Part shown: piece by piece, positions 21,777 through 33,526 of the stretch | Position numbering within the stretch: position 1 is the first letter of the stretch | Layout of the letters: every line of letters starts with the position of its first letter | NCBI RefSeq assembly: GCF_008831285.2 | Contig: NC_045145.1 | Span: 8,802,802-8,866,801, forward strand | DNA length: 64,000 bases | Direction of reading: 5' to 3' | DNA from: Nymphaea colorata | Lineage: Eukaryota > Streptophyta > Magnoliopsida > Nymphaeales > Nymphaeaceae | Made by a program: the position numbers and the translations under genes | The notes under the pieces: generated by a model | Told to the model about the DNA's origin: nothing | What the model saw: the letters and a program-made list of their open reading frames with translations, nothing else | Database searches by the model: none

Positions 21777-24632
21777 TGTCACACCCCGACCTTTTGACAC
21801 TCAAACATTTTTTCCTAAACATCAAACATCGAGGTGCGACTACACAACAGCTCAAAAGAGATGAACCAAACAATTCAAAACAATGGAGCGAACTTTCATT
21901 TATATAACAACTTTGTTTCATACAAAATCACATTTATGTGTATGACAAAAATGCCTCAAACTGTATGATTGATGTCTAACAAAAACAAGACATCAATACA
22001 AATAAACCAAGACGCACCCGGCACTACATAAGGAAACAAAACCCAAAACCTCCCTAGTAGGACGTGAGTGAAGTCATCCGATCAACCTGCAACCCCGGGC
22101 TTGCCAAAACCTGAAAAAATAAAACAACTGAAGGCTTAGCCTTCGCAGTATGGCAACAAGCTAGGAAAATACCAAACCCTTAGCATTCATATGATTCACA
22201 TGCACCTCAATCACATACATTCAATCATATACATTACATTTTCATTAACTTTAGTAAATTAACAGTTCCTGTGGGTACAACACAGGCACGTGCACACCAT
22301 GGGCGGCCTACAGCTGAGAGACAACCCCCGTGGTGGCCCATAACAGTATGGATCCATTTCATCTGCTGCAGCGGTAGAGCACTCATCAATTGATGTGTGA
22401 ATTCCAATGAGAGATACTCAACCTTCCCTAGGACACCCAGGTTGGGAAGGCGGGAGCCCAACACTCCAAGCACAACACACAACAGTACCCTGGGGCCTTG
22501 CACCGCCTGCGCTCCGAACAGGCGAGACCAGTGGCAAAAACGAGACGTCTCCCAACACATAGCCACATCCCACTGGCCTCTCATCTCTTAATCATTCATT
22601 ATTATCATTAGATTAACACATTTACAAACTGACTGGCTAGCTCATGAGGTTGGTACACTTCACGAGTGCACCCACACCTCCAATTGCCTCCACACGAGGT
22701 CTGCACATAACACTAGCAGTCATAGCTAGCTGTCATACAATATAGGTACAACTACCCTCCAATTCAATCATTTGCATCATTGCCCGCAGCAATGTGTATG
22801 CAACATAACAAAACATTCACATCATTCATCATATCAATCACATCTTCAAAGACTTAAGCAAACCACAGAGAGTAGTCTCGATTTGTGATTGGCTCGTAGT
22901 TGTCCTATGCAGTTATCATTCTAGGATGTTTTCTAATGCACAATTAGGGTCGAGGAGACACTCGACTCGATACCCCACCTCATCTGTCCTAAACAGTTAT
23001 CAATTCTAGCATGCACATGCAAATGCCTAACATTTTCAAAACAATTACTATAAGTCTTTCAAAATAATTCATATCATATATCAATTCATGTACATGCATA
23101 CACACATTCATATATTTGCCCAGGCAGGGATTTGCTTGGAATGTCGCCATACCTGTGGCGCGCTCACAAACTCTTCAAAATGCCTCGAGCTTCAAATCTG
23201 ACAGCTCAAGGTCAACGGGACGTGCTCGGTGTACCTACAAACATAAACAAAAGATCATATTTCTACTAGTTAGCTACGCAATCCAAACAAATACAAAACA
23301 GAATCATTGAGGCACATGTCATTGCCTCAAGAGGGTGTCGACGGGTAGTGTCGACCTACAAGCCCTCCAATAGGCCACTGCACAACTTCTTACCACTGCC
23401 ACCCAACGTCAAAACCCAATGCTTCGAGCAATCCATCCTTAACACATTTCTCATTAACTTTCCTTTAGTTGAGGCGTCTTCCCAACATGCACACCCCCTT
23501 CCTACCAAAAAATACCACCCACATCGGCCAAGGTACTCCAAGCGTTCCCAAAGACGGTCCTACGCTTCTCCACAACATCACTAACTCTACCATGCTTCCC
23601 TATTGCATCGAAAATCAACCTATTATGCTTAAAATATCAATAAATACATGAATCATCGCTTCTCCATCATAATCTTACACTTACCCCCAAAAAGCAAAAT
23701 CGCTAACATGCCTCCCAAATCCTCAGTTCTAAATTCTATCATGCTTAAACGATAATTATACATGCTCCAAAGGAAAATACACAATAAAATCGGTTCAATT
23801 ACGCCTTGCTCACCCTAAATCAAGAGTCTAGGCTGCTGCAATCCTTCTGGCAGCCACCTCACAAGTCCAAATGGCCCCCAAGCAGCTAAAATCCTTCAAT
23901 GCCGCCACACCAAGGCCTTCTAATCACTGTTATATGGGGAAGAACACGTCCCCATACTGGAATCCAATCAAACAGTGATAAAATCTGTAAAGAAGAGTGC
24001 TCGGTTGGGGAAAATGGAAAAACAAATAGAAAATGGGGAGAAGAGCTCAAGTAGGGAACGTGAGGGTAGGGGAAAGGCGCTGACAAAAGAGACAGACAGA
24101 AGAGAGAGTGAGGGAAGGAGGGTTCGGACAGAAAGGGGAAAGACGGCAAAGGGGAGAAAAATCGAACGGGGCAAAGGGAGAGATGGTGAAGAGGAGACAG
24201 ACGGGACGAGGAGGGAGCTCTAGCAGAGAGGGGGAGGGAGAAATCATGCGACAGGGGGTGCTGACGAAGGAGGGAGAGGCTGCGTGGGAGGGAGGAGAAG
24301 AAGCAGACAGAGAGGGCGAGAGAGGAAGCTTACCCATGCTGCCGCCGTCGCCACCGCCGCCGCCGCCGGTCCAGCCACCGCCACCACAACACTGACCGCC
24401 ACTTCTTCTTCTCTGCGCTGGCACGGGAGACCACCAGGACAACGACGAAGGAGAATAGGGAAAGGCGAGGGAGAAGGGCCCTCGTGTCGGGCTTCTTTCC
24501 ACAAGTGGAGCTTGGGTCTGGATCTAGACCCGATCCGACCCGACCTGAAAATTAAAACGAGCGTCACAGGTCTCTATATGATATATCAGGGTTTTAGAGT
24601 TTTTTATCCGATTAAACTATCTAAGTTTATTT
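21777..24632. mobile_element. Probable LTR-type insertion (solo LTR?) within the WRKY locus
   Basis: The linker codons ESKRK end in GCAAG (21772-21776), sequence then starts TGTCACACCCCGACC, and GCAAG recurs at 24633-24637 just before WRKY-like sequence resumes. That is the pattern of a 5-bp target duplication around 2.86 kb. TGTCACACCCCG is a common start of plant Ty3-type LTRs. No gag or pol is seen; the 3' part is GA-rich, then a CCG-rich stretch near 24340-24400. The right end lacks the expected CA (the nearest is GCGTCACA at 24567), so an intron boundary plus a shorter LTR is an alternative. Confidence 0.5.
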
Positions 24633-24637
24633 GCAAG

Positions 24638-25298
24638 CAGGATAATGGGATCTTCTCCTCTGGATGGAATAACTATCAGTACAACTAGCGATCCACGAGT
24701 TGTAGTGCAGACAATGAGCGAAGTTGATATCCTTGATGATGGGTATAGGTGGCGGAAGTATGGACAAAAAGTAGTGAAAGGGAATCCAAATCCAAGGTTT
24801 GTCTTAATTTTCTTGGTATCTATCTAGTTTACCTGGGAAAACTTTTAGCAAAAAGAATATTTGTTGGAACCTTTGATTACCAATGTATTATGTTGTTTTG
24901 ATACTCTTGTACAAAAACATCGAGGCCTAATTCTTACAGTTAATTGTCACTGTGCTTGAATGTGCAGGAGCTACTACAAATGCACCAATGCTGGATGCCC
25001 AGTTAGGAAGCATGTGGAGAGGGCATACCATGATCCCAAGTCAGTTATTACTACTTACGAGGGAAAACATAATCATGATGTACCCACTGCAAGTGCGACC
25101 AGGCATGAAATTTCCATGCATATGGCAGTGCAGAGTGTCAGTAGTCTCAATGGTGGTAGCCCAGTGGTCCTGAGCCTTGTGATGCTAAAGCCACCAAATC
25201 ACATTGAAAATGGGAGGGCTCCGTTATTTCCTACTGCATGTAATGTAGTTAGTCTAGATTTAGGTGTTGGCATTGGCCAGCTTCCTGAAACTAGTTAA
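24638..25298 (+). pseudogene. Group I WRKY gene, C-terminal domain
   Basis: Two exons encode the second WRKY domain. Exon 24638-24796 holds [17 protein letters not shown], with WRKYGQK at 24750-24770. Exon 24968-25298 holds [20 protein letters not shown] and the HNH zinc ligands, then a C-terminal tail with [11 protein letters not shown], a motif seen in AtWRKY20-type proteins. The intron interrupts the Pro-Arg codon pair, the standard position in this family, and its AG/GT sites are intact. Upstream, near 24655-24662, one extra base puts the linker out of frame. Taken alone the domain looks able to bind W-boxes, but no start codon or intact upstream exon is visible. Confidence 0.85.
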
Positions 25299-26250
25299 AT
25301 TAAGGGGCAGAATCTAACCGAAACAGAAGACATAGCCGAAAATATCCATGGTGCTAACTTGACCAATTCAGGTCTTGAAAGTCCGATTCAATCTGCTGGG
25401 ACACTGCCCTTCTATGGAAATTGAACCACGGAACAAACGAGCATATCGTTACAGTTACAGAACAGGGACACATGCTCAGCTTTGACCTGATCTCACAGTC
25501 GAGCCATTCAGTTAGTGGGTTTCGTCAAGGTGCTGTAGATAAGTGTTGAACCAGAAATAGACACAAGTCGTGTCCAATCATTTGAGCAGGGACCAACAAT
25601 TCGGTTGTGATCATCTAGTACACGGGCTGTTTTGAACGCAGTGATAAATTTTCTTCTCCTTTCAGGAAAATGAGGGCCAAAGCTTCATCCCATGTCCATG
25701 ATATAGCTTCCTTTAAAGGCTGCCATTTTCTATATGTTGATTTAACAGCAGGAGGCTCCAAGTATCTTCGTGTACTTGTTTGCCTGTGGTTGGGGATTAA
25801 ATTTTTTACTTGTTGCTCGCATCCTAATAGCAATTCATGTTGCTCGTGGGGTTAGATGTGTTATCACGTACCATGGAGATAATGAAGACAGTGCAGAAAG
25901 CATGACCAAATTTCGGGATTGAATGCTGCTGTTGGAGGTGTAAAAGTCTGATAGTGAAAGTGCTCTATATAGAAGGGCTATATGAATGTCTGAGGCAACA
26001 TTTTTTCATGTCCTTGGTTTATATTTTATTGGATGTAATGATGCGGAAAGTACTGAAGGAAGCCTTTGCATTTCGGTATTTCCATCCAATTCGCAAACGT
26101 ACTCCCTTCATGAGTCCAACTGGATTGTTCATGGTATTTGGGCCACTAATTGAAATTATGAGGAAACTCTGCCCAGGATAGGGGAGATCTGCATCAATTC
26201 CTGACAATTTCATCAGCCTAGTTGTATATTCCAGCTAACTTTCTTACCCT
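25299..26250. other. Former WRKY 3' region, no further gene
   Basis: After the TAA at 25296 the same frame stays open for about 40 codons to a stop after LPFYGN, which suggests the coding sequence once ran further. Beyond that I see only untranslated-looking sequence. Confidence 0.4.
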
Positions 26251-26257
26251 CTCCATC

Positions 26258-26383
26258 ATTCTCTTCGGGAACATCCGATAAAATTGGAACAATACAGAGA
26301 AGATTGGCAATATTGGAACGATACAGAGAAGATTGGCATGACCCCTGCGCAATGATGACATGCACAAATCAAGAAATGGTTCT
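26258..26383 (+). pseudogene. U6 snRNA-like sequence with internal duplication
   Basis: CTCTTCGGGAACATCCGATAAAATTGGAAC, ATACAGAGAAGATT, CCCCTGCGCAA-GATGACA and CACAAATCAAGAAATGGT reproduce plant U6 spliceosomal RNA in order. The ACAGAGA box that pairs with the 5' splice site occurs twice, because 26283-26311 is tandemly repeated at 26312-26340 (29 nt). Other differences from the plant consensus are mostly transitions (for example GATTGGCA and TGACCCC). No upstream sequence element (TCCCACATCG) is visible. A TATATT lies about 33 bases upstream, but there is no T-run terminator at the end. It is most likely a dead copy. Confidence 0.85.
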
Positions 26384-28280
26384 TACCCTCTACCTTTGCC
26401 TTTCCTCTTTACAATTTTTTTCCCCTTTCATTATTGTATACTTGCATTTCCACTCAGATACTGTTGACTGTTGAAACACCAACTTAATGGACATCGTGAG
26501 TTTGGCACACATGCTTATTGGTAAGCCAAGTGGACCTGACTTTTTAGACTAATGAGATCGCAATAGAGATGCTTTCCCCTCACAAAGAAAATTGCAGTCT
26601 TGATTGCTTTATCACTTCCATGTCAAATGCAGCTGCAATGATGGACAGTAAGCATATTCTCAAGAAGTTTTATAAAAATGCGATGTTTTGTTGCATTGAC
26701 CCTCAAAACGTTGTGGAAATTTCAGAAAGTAGTTGCCATTTTGGCAACAAATTTTATCCAAGAATAGCTCGTTTCACCTACCTAGCTAGGATGTCCACTT
26801 GAGACATTCAAGTTGAAAGAGGTGACGAGCACTTCAATGCTTGAATGTTCATGTCATGGCATTATGTGATATGATTCTATCACTCCAAGCTGGGCACAAA
26901 GAGGTTCTTCATTGTAGTTAAATTTTTATTGTGAGCACATATATTGAAGAAATATGGTTTGCAAACCTGGTTATATGCATGCACTCAGAGAGCGCATCAA
27001 CAAACAAATCTACTTATTTTAGCTGATGTGTCTCAAATACATAGCTGATACAATCTTGGGAGTTCACTTGTATCTGTGCTTTTCCCTCTTTATTTTCCCC
27101 ATTCGTTGCAATCACTTTGCTGATCAGTACACAAGAAAAACTCGTACAATGAAAGACTACGGTCAATTCCTTCCATGGGTGAGATGCCATTGTCTCTTTG
27201 TGATGCAGGCTGCCTGCCATGTCCCCGCATCGGTCCTTGGCGTCTCTCAGAAAATGACATATATATATATATAATATATATATTATCTTGTTTTTGTATC
27301 TATAATAGTATCTTTTATTTCTTCCTGTAACTTTATTTTGCTAGTTTTTGTTCTGCTGATTTTTCAGCAGCTCTAGAACCAGCTGTTGGCTAGCTTCAAC
27401 AGCTAGAATTCTAGCCAATGAAGGTAGCTCAAACTGGTAGTTCTTCGTTCTTATTTCTTTGTCTAAAAATTGAGGGCAGGGTAACATATGAAGCAAGGAT
27501 TGAGTGCCAGATTGTAGAAGTTTTTCTTCACTAGTATATTCAATTTTTCAAAGGTTGTGAGGCTTTAATGCTCTTTCTCTTAAGGCAGTTTGCATGTGTA
27601 TTTTATTTTTTAAGGAGTGTGGTGATTGAGGTTTTTGAGCCCTGATTTACTTGGTACCGTTGGGGTTTAGCCCGATTTCTGAGATTGAGCCGGAGATTGT
27701 AGGGGGAAAGATCTTCATTCATCCATCAATTACAAAACTAAGGTAAAGTACTGTAAAACATGTGGGTCTAGCTCACTTTGATGGTTCCTGCATTGTGACA
27801 AAGGCATCCATGGAAGGGGAGAAGGTCGCCCTCAATTCTTGGCAATTGGTTAAAACCCCCCAAAGACAAACATAATACAATAAGGAGAAAGAGGACTATC
27901 GGTTGAAACAAAACAAATTTGAAGTCCTTAGGTTTTTTGTCAAAGATTGAGGCGGACATGGACCACTCTTCCAAACGTGCTGGTGAGAGGTTTTTGGGCT
28001 GCATAGAAGGAAAGGGGCATAAGCCAAGTAAGTTGGTTGACAAAGTGGAGCAGAGGCTGAAGTGATTCCAAATGCTCAAACCATACAACAAGGAAGAAAA
28101 AAGCTTCAGGTCTCGCAAGAAACCTTGGTGTCTCCAGGGCCTAATTCAAAAACTTAAAGGCATTGCAACTGTCCTAAAAATTGTTCCAAACGCTTCGTCA
28201 GTGGCCAACATTAGCCAGATGGTAGAGAAGGCTAAGAAATGAACTCTTAACCACATGACAATGAATGGTATTAAAAGCGA
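26384..28280. other. Non-genic stretch
   Basis: No recognised gene, RNA or transposon. A short AT tract lies at 27258-27283. ORFs here are under 85 codons and show no family features. Confidence 0.5.
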
Positions 28281-28295
28281 CTTAGCCCACCAAAA

Positions 28296-31200
28296 GTGAG
28301 CGATACACTTGGGGAGGCAGGTGTGAGTATACAACAACCCCAATATCTCACCATGGTGGGGGTTACATCCGGTCCGGAGGATAGGCTATCAATAGACGAG
28401 ATGGATGTTGGCACCGTTGAGGTAAAGGCATTTCCAGAGGCTATGGATGATGACAAGGACATTGAATTCTCCAAAGACCTGACAGTCAGCCGAGAAGGGA
28501 GGGGGCACGGCCAGCCTAACTTATGAATATCCTTGCTTGGAATGTCCACAGGCTGGCGACTCCTCCAGTTCAACATGAGTTCCTGGGAACTCTAAGGAAA
28601 ATGAATACAACCATTGCTTTTGCAATTGATTCCAAGCTCAATATGGAACAACTTTAGAAGTTCCAACTAAAGATCTCAGAAATATGCTTGATCTCTAACA
28701 TCCATATAGCGGGACCATGGGTGCACATTATCGCATTATGGGATCAGCATGAAGTAACTCTCCAAAACAGGTATGCACATCCTCACTAGGTTGTTTTACT
28801 TTTCTCTATAGTCTCGTCTGGCCTGTGTTTTGTGGCTATAGGAGTTTATATGCATACTGATTATAAAATAAAAAAGGACTCATTTTTGAGCTTATGTTGT
28901 GTATTGAACCATTGTAGTGTGCCTGTGATTTGTATGGATGATTTCAATGCTGTTCTAAACAACAGTGAAAAAACTGGTAGGGCACCGGTTCTTTAAGCTT
29001 ATATTGCACTTTCCAATTTTGTTGCCCAATCAGCCTTATATGAAATATCCTGCCCTAAGATGAAATTCACATGGACTAACAATCGTGTGGGTCATGAGAA
29101 TGTCATGTCAAAGATTGACAGGTGCTACATCTCCAAAGAATGGGTGGATGACCCAGAATTGATTCTACACTTGGAAGTGCAACCAAGGACTATGTCAAAC
29201 CACAACTCAATCTTGCTCTGCATCTCCAAGCATTGGTTCAGCACTTGGGGTCATACCCCATTTAAACACTTTCAGTATTGATAGGAGATGGTAGGGTATA
29301 GTGATCAAATTCTTTCAGCTTGGGCGGAGGATACCAGGGGCTGCGCCATGATCAAGCTCACACAAAAATTGGAGGCAACTATGGACAAGCTGAAGGTTTG
29401 GTGCAAAGGAGGAGCAAGTGATCTCCCCCACCAAATTATGGAGGCTAAGAACAAAATCAAACTTCTTCAAGCCCAAAGCAAAAGTGGCATGCTAGAGACA
29501 ATAGACGAAGAATGCATGCTCAAAAGCAAATTATCCAGGCTCTTGTCATTAGAAGAATGACTATGGCGTCAAAAATCAAGAATCAAACGGATCAAGGATG
29601 GAGACATAAACACAAATTTTTTTCACGGGATTGCTAATGGGAGAAGGCGCCGAAATAAGATTGAGGCTCTCTCACAAGGGGTGGCTTACGACGGATACTC
29701 CTGATATATTTACAACTTGTATTGACTTTTTCGCCGACATGCTAGGGACCAGCCATGGCTTAGGATGCCTACCCCAAACCATCACACCGGGTCCTACTAT
29801 GTTGCATGAGTAGAATGATGAGTTGTTGAAACCAGTTACTGAAGCAGAAATCAAGTGAGTGGTCATGGATGCAGAAAGGGACTCATTGCCCAGAACAGAA
29901 TGGGTTTGGAAATAGCTTCTTCCAAAACAACTAGAGTGTCATGTAGGAGGCAACAGCAGGGGCTATTCGTGGGCTTTTTGACACCTGCAGATGAGTACCG
30001 CCCCATCTCCCTTTGTTCTAGCATGCTGAAATTTATGACAAGGATTATGATAAAGTGAATGCGGCCTATTCCAAATAGGATTATCTCAAAAAATCAAAGT
30101 GCTTTCCTTCTCGGGAGGTGCATTCAGGATGACTTTCTACTCAATCAAGAAATTGTCCACATCTTTGAAAGCAGCTTGTGTGAAAATTGGTTTAAGTAAG
30201 GCCTATGTTAGAGTGAATTGGGAGTTCTTGAAGACTACCTGTGCCACTTAGGATTCCATGATTTGTGGGAGAAGATACTTATGACAATCATCACCACGGT
30301 TAAATATGTGATACTTAGGAAGGAATGTGGTTTGAGAATAAGAGATGGCTTAGGCAGGGGGATCCGCTCTACCCCTACTTTTTTATTACAATTATGGAAA
30401 TGCTTACTCACACTATACAAGCTCAAGTAAATAACAAACAAATCAAGATCCCCTTCATGGGGCTGGGACCACTTCCCCCTTCTCCACTTTGTATACAGAC
30501 GACATCATATTCTTCACGGAAGGAAGGCTGAAGAATTTTCGAAACTTAAAAGCGTGTCTTAACGAATTCTCTAGTTGCTCGGCCCTAGCCATGAATACTG
30601 CCAAGAGCTCAATTCTTCCACTCAACTTGGACAGCTGAGTACACACTCAAATAGAGCAGAAATTAGGCTCGCGTCAAGGTCAGCTTCCTTCTATGTACCT
30701 CGACATTCCCCTCCATATGAATGATGTGACAGAGGAACAATGTAGGCATTTAATTCTTCGCTCATCCCAGAACTCTTTAGAAACAAAGATGCCTTTCTTT
30801 TCCAGACAGACTCAACCTAATCAAACATACTCTATCTCTGTTGTCTGGTTACTGAAACCTGGTGGTTAAACTCCCTGCTACTACCTATAAGCAACTAAGT
30901 AAAATGGCAGCCGACTTCTTATGGGGTGATATGGCAGACAACAAAAGCCATCATCATATTAAATGGTCTACTCTGTATCTCCCGAAATTAGAGGGAGGCA
31001 TAGGACTCAGAGACCTCAAGGAAACCAATCTGGCCAACTTGGCTTTTTTAGTGTATCGCATGACCCAACAGTCTTCCTCTTAGGCAGACCTTGTTAAAGG
31101 TCAATACTAGGAGTGGAAAGGACTGGTTGACAGTAGTGTAAGGAGCAAAAGGGTGTCTAAAGAACGACGAAGGTCATTGTAGTCTTGGAACAGGATTAAT

Positions 31201-32444
31201 GCAAATGTCAGTTGGAAGATAGGAAATGGTGCTATGGATTGGTGACTAGAGTGTCTGATTAATAAGATCCCAATATCCCATCAACATTTGGTACAAGACA
31301 CGATCAGATGTACAGTAAAAGAAATTATGGAGGAGAATTGGGAGTTCATCAGTGAGTTCCTTGTACACCTGATGTTTTGGTATGGAGAAACAGAGATCAA
31401 GGGAAATTCAATTGACATGAATTTTGGCAAAGGATTTGGAAAAAAGGCACCAAGAGCAATGAGAACATGCACGTTTTGAAAGGGAGAAGATTCCCAAGGA
31501 CCACTTGGACTATTTATTTAGATGTTTCAGGTCATCTACCTACTGATGGGTTTGTGCAAAAGTAGGGTCTGTCACTTGTTTCTAGGTGCCTAGTCTGCAA
31601 GCAGGAGATTGAAAACATGAAACACCTTTTTTTCAAGTGTAAGAGAGCTTGTTGTATATGGATATCCATTTTCAAAAAATTTGGGAGGACCAAGCAATGG
31701 CATAAGAGTTCCCCAAACCTGATGCAAGGGCTTATCTGGTGGCATAAGAATGACTTAAAAGACAAACTGCTTGATAAATGCTGGAAAGACAACTTCCATA
31801 TGGCAATATGGTTCATCTAGAAGACACACAATCACATCAAGCATAAGGGTGATCTACTAATTGGCAACTTGGCAGAACCGTTATGGGCACACTGCAGTGA
31901 TTACTGGTGGAATTTGCAATGGAAAGAAACTCAGTTGGTTAAAATTCATAACTAGCTCTGCTCTGGGATTCTATAGAGCAATGGAGTTAGACATGGTGAT
32001 AGATGAGTAGAAATCAGCATTAGTTTGTGGATAAAGAGTGGCAGAAGAGGAGTGGCTGGTCTCATTAGAGACATCTTTGGATGGTTCTGTTTTGGTTTGT
32101 CCTACTGGCTTGAGGATCATATTGGATGGTGGGAGACAGAGATTCTAATGGAATGCATTGGGTACTTGGTGAACATTGAGGATAAGTTAGGCTGCATTTA
32201 CCTTCTGGCCAATGATGGATATTGGAATCAGCACCTACACAACAACATTGAATGTGGCACAAAAATAGTAAACAACATTTTGATGAGCAATAGCTTTCTT
32301 AACAGGCTTACTATTTGCAAGGGATGGCTTCTTGCTGAAGCTACTAACCTTTTGTCGATTATTCCAACCAATGGATTGTATAGGAAATGGATTCACCATG
32401 ACAACATGTGGGATCCATTAAAAGGAAGTAATACTATGAGTTAA
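28296..32444 (+). mobile_element. Degenerate LINE (L1-type) retrotransposon
   Basis: Plus-strand non-LTR element in many broken frames. The endonuclease-type domain starts at 28523 (MNILAWNVHRL) and includes CMDDFNAVL near 28930 and KMKFTWTNNRVGHENVMSKID at 29060. The reverse transcriptase shows YRPISLCSSMLKFMTRI (29997-30055), LRQGDPLYPYFF (30345) and the active-site box YTDD at 30492-30503 in place of YADD. A C-terminal zf-RVT-like stretch (KHLFFKCKRACCIW) is at 31617. The last frame, 32025-32444, looks RNase H-like. A short acidic ORF at 28296-28526 may be the end of ORF1. Multiple stops and frameshifts make it inactive. I saw no poly(A) tail or target duplication, so the ends are approximate. 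Confidence 0.82.
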
Positions 32445-33230
32445 GGTCCTGCGCGGACACATTTTTGTTGTACGTATTACTCCATTCTGTTGGAATAAAT
32501 GGATGGGGGCCTAACCCCCACGCAGTTATTGTCCAGAAATAAGGTACAAGCACGAGACATCATATTAGGAGCAAAGGGTTCTGACCACTTGTTATCGAAT
32601 CAAACAGAAACCACAATTAGTTTTTACCAAAATTCTTGATGGTAAATATATAAGTTAGAAGGTACTAAAAAGAAAAGGTTATAGGTGATTAGGAGAAAAA
32701 AAAATGTAAAGATTGGAAAGGTTACCACAAAATCGTGACTTGAACTCTTATTTGATTGATAATGGAAACCATTGGTCAAATCTCTAAGCTCAACTATGTT
32801 ATTGAACTTTGGAATTTCTTGAAGATTCACACTATAAGAATGTTGCACATATGGTAACATGAAAGTGAGAATTGCAAATCTTTGACAAAGCAACAAAGCC
32901 TTTAAGGAATATGTCACCAAAGTTCATCAATTATGAGATGAAATGATCCAATTGATATAGCCCTTACAAAAAGGATACATCTAAAAAAAAATTGTATAGT
33001 TGGTTTGAGAGCTGATTTCAACAGTAAAGACTCCCCTTTCATATAGATCCAAAGTCCGTATTCTGAGTAGGACCATTGCCAAAATCTAAATATTGTAAAA
33101 AAATAGGTTGATTTTTTTCAAGGAATAACATGGTAGTGTGCTTGCTAATTCTCATCTTCCTCACTTGGATAGATTTAGTGAGGAAAGGAATTGAAAGTTC
33201 ATTTAGTTTCATTGCTAAAAAGTGGGCATA
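32445..33230. other. Non-genic stretch
   Basis: AT-rich, no gene recognised. It may include the 3' untranslated part of the LINE. Confidence 0.4.
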
Positions 33231-33285
33231 TTAAGCCTAAAAATCACAATATATATACATATATACATACATACATACATACATA

Positions 33286-33317
<32 letters not shown>

Positions 33318-33341
33318 AAGTGGTCATATTAAGCCTAAACG

Positions 33342-33403
<62 letters not shown>
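33221..33403. repeat. Compound microsatellites with a duplicated 25-bp flank
   Basis: Runs of (CATA)n, (AT)n, (CT)n and (AT)n follow each other. The phrase AGTGGNCATATTAAGCCTAAA occurs at about 33221 and again at about 33318, so a segment including the first microsatellite has been duplicated. Confidence 0.9.
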
Positions 33404-33404
<1 letters not shown>

Positions 33405-33526
33405 GTCAAGTGATCCAAGACACTTTGCTTTTATAATTATAGTTCCAATGGTTCCTCCTCCCTATATATGTAGGGAGGAAGTATTGGAATTCTAATATAG
33501 AAGCGAAGTGTCTTGGATCACTTGAC
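33405..33526. repeat. 122-bp near-perfect palindrome (foldback)
   Basis: The outer arms GTCAAGTGATCCAAGACAC (33405) and GTGTCTTGGATCACTTGAC (ending 33526) are exact complements. Complementarity continues inward through TTCCAATGGTTCCTCCTCCC and GGGAGGAAGTATTGGAA to a centre near 33466. It would form one long hairpin. It contains no open frame. It could be a small MITE or a young inverted duplication. Confidence 0.88.

Noticed and set aside
24047-24502. Long overlapping open frames on both strands (up to 151 codons)
   Set aside because: Produced by GA-rich and CCG-rich low-complexity sequence in the WRKY-locus insertion; no domain, and frames are open on both strands.
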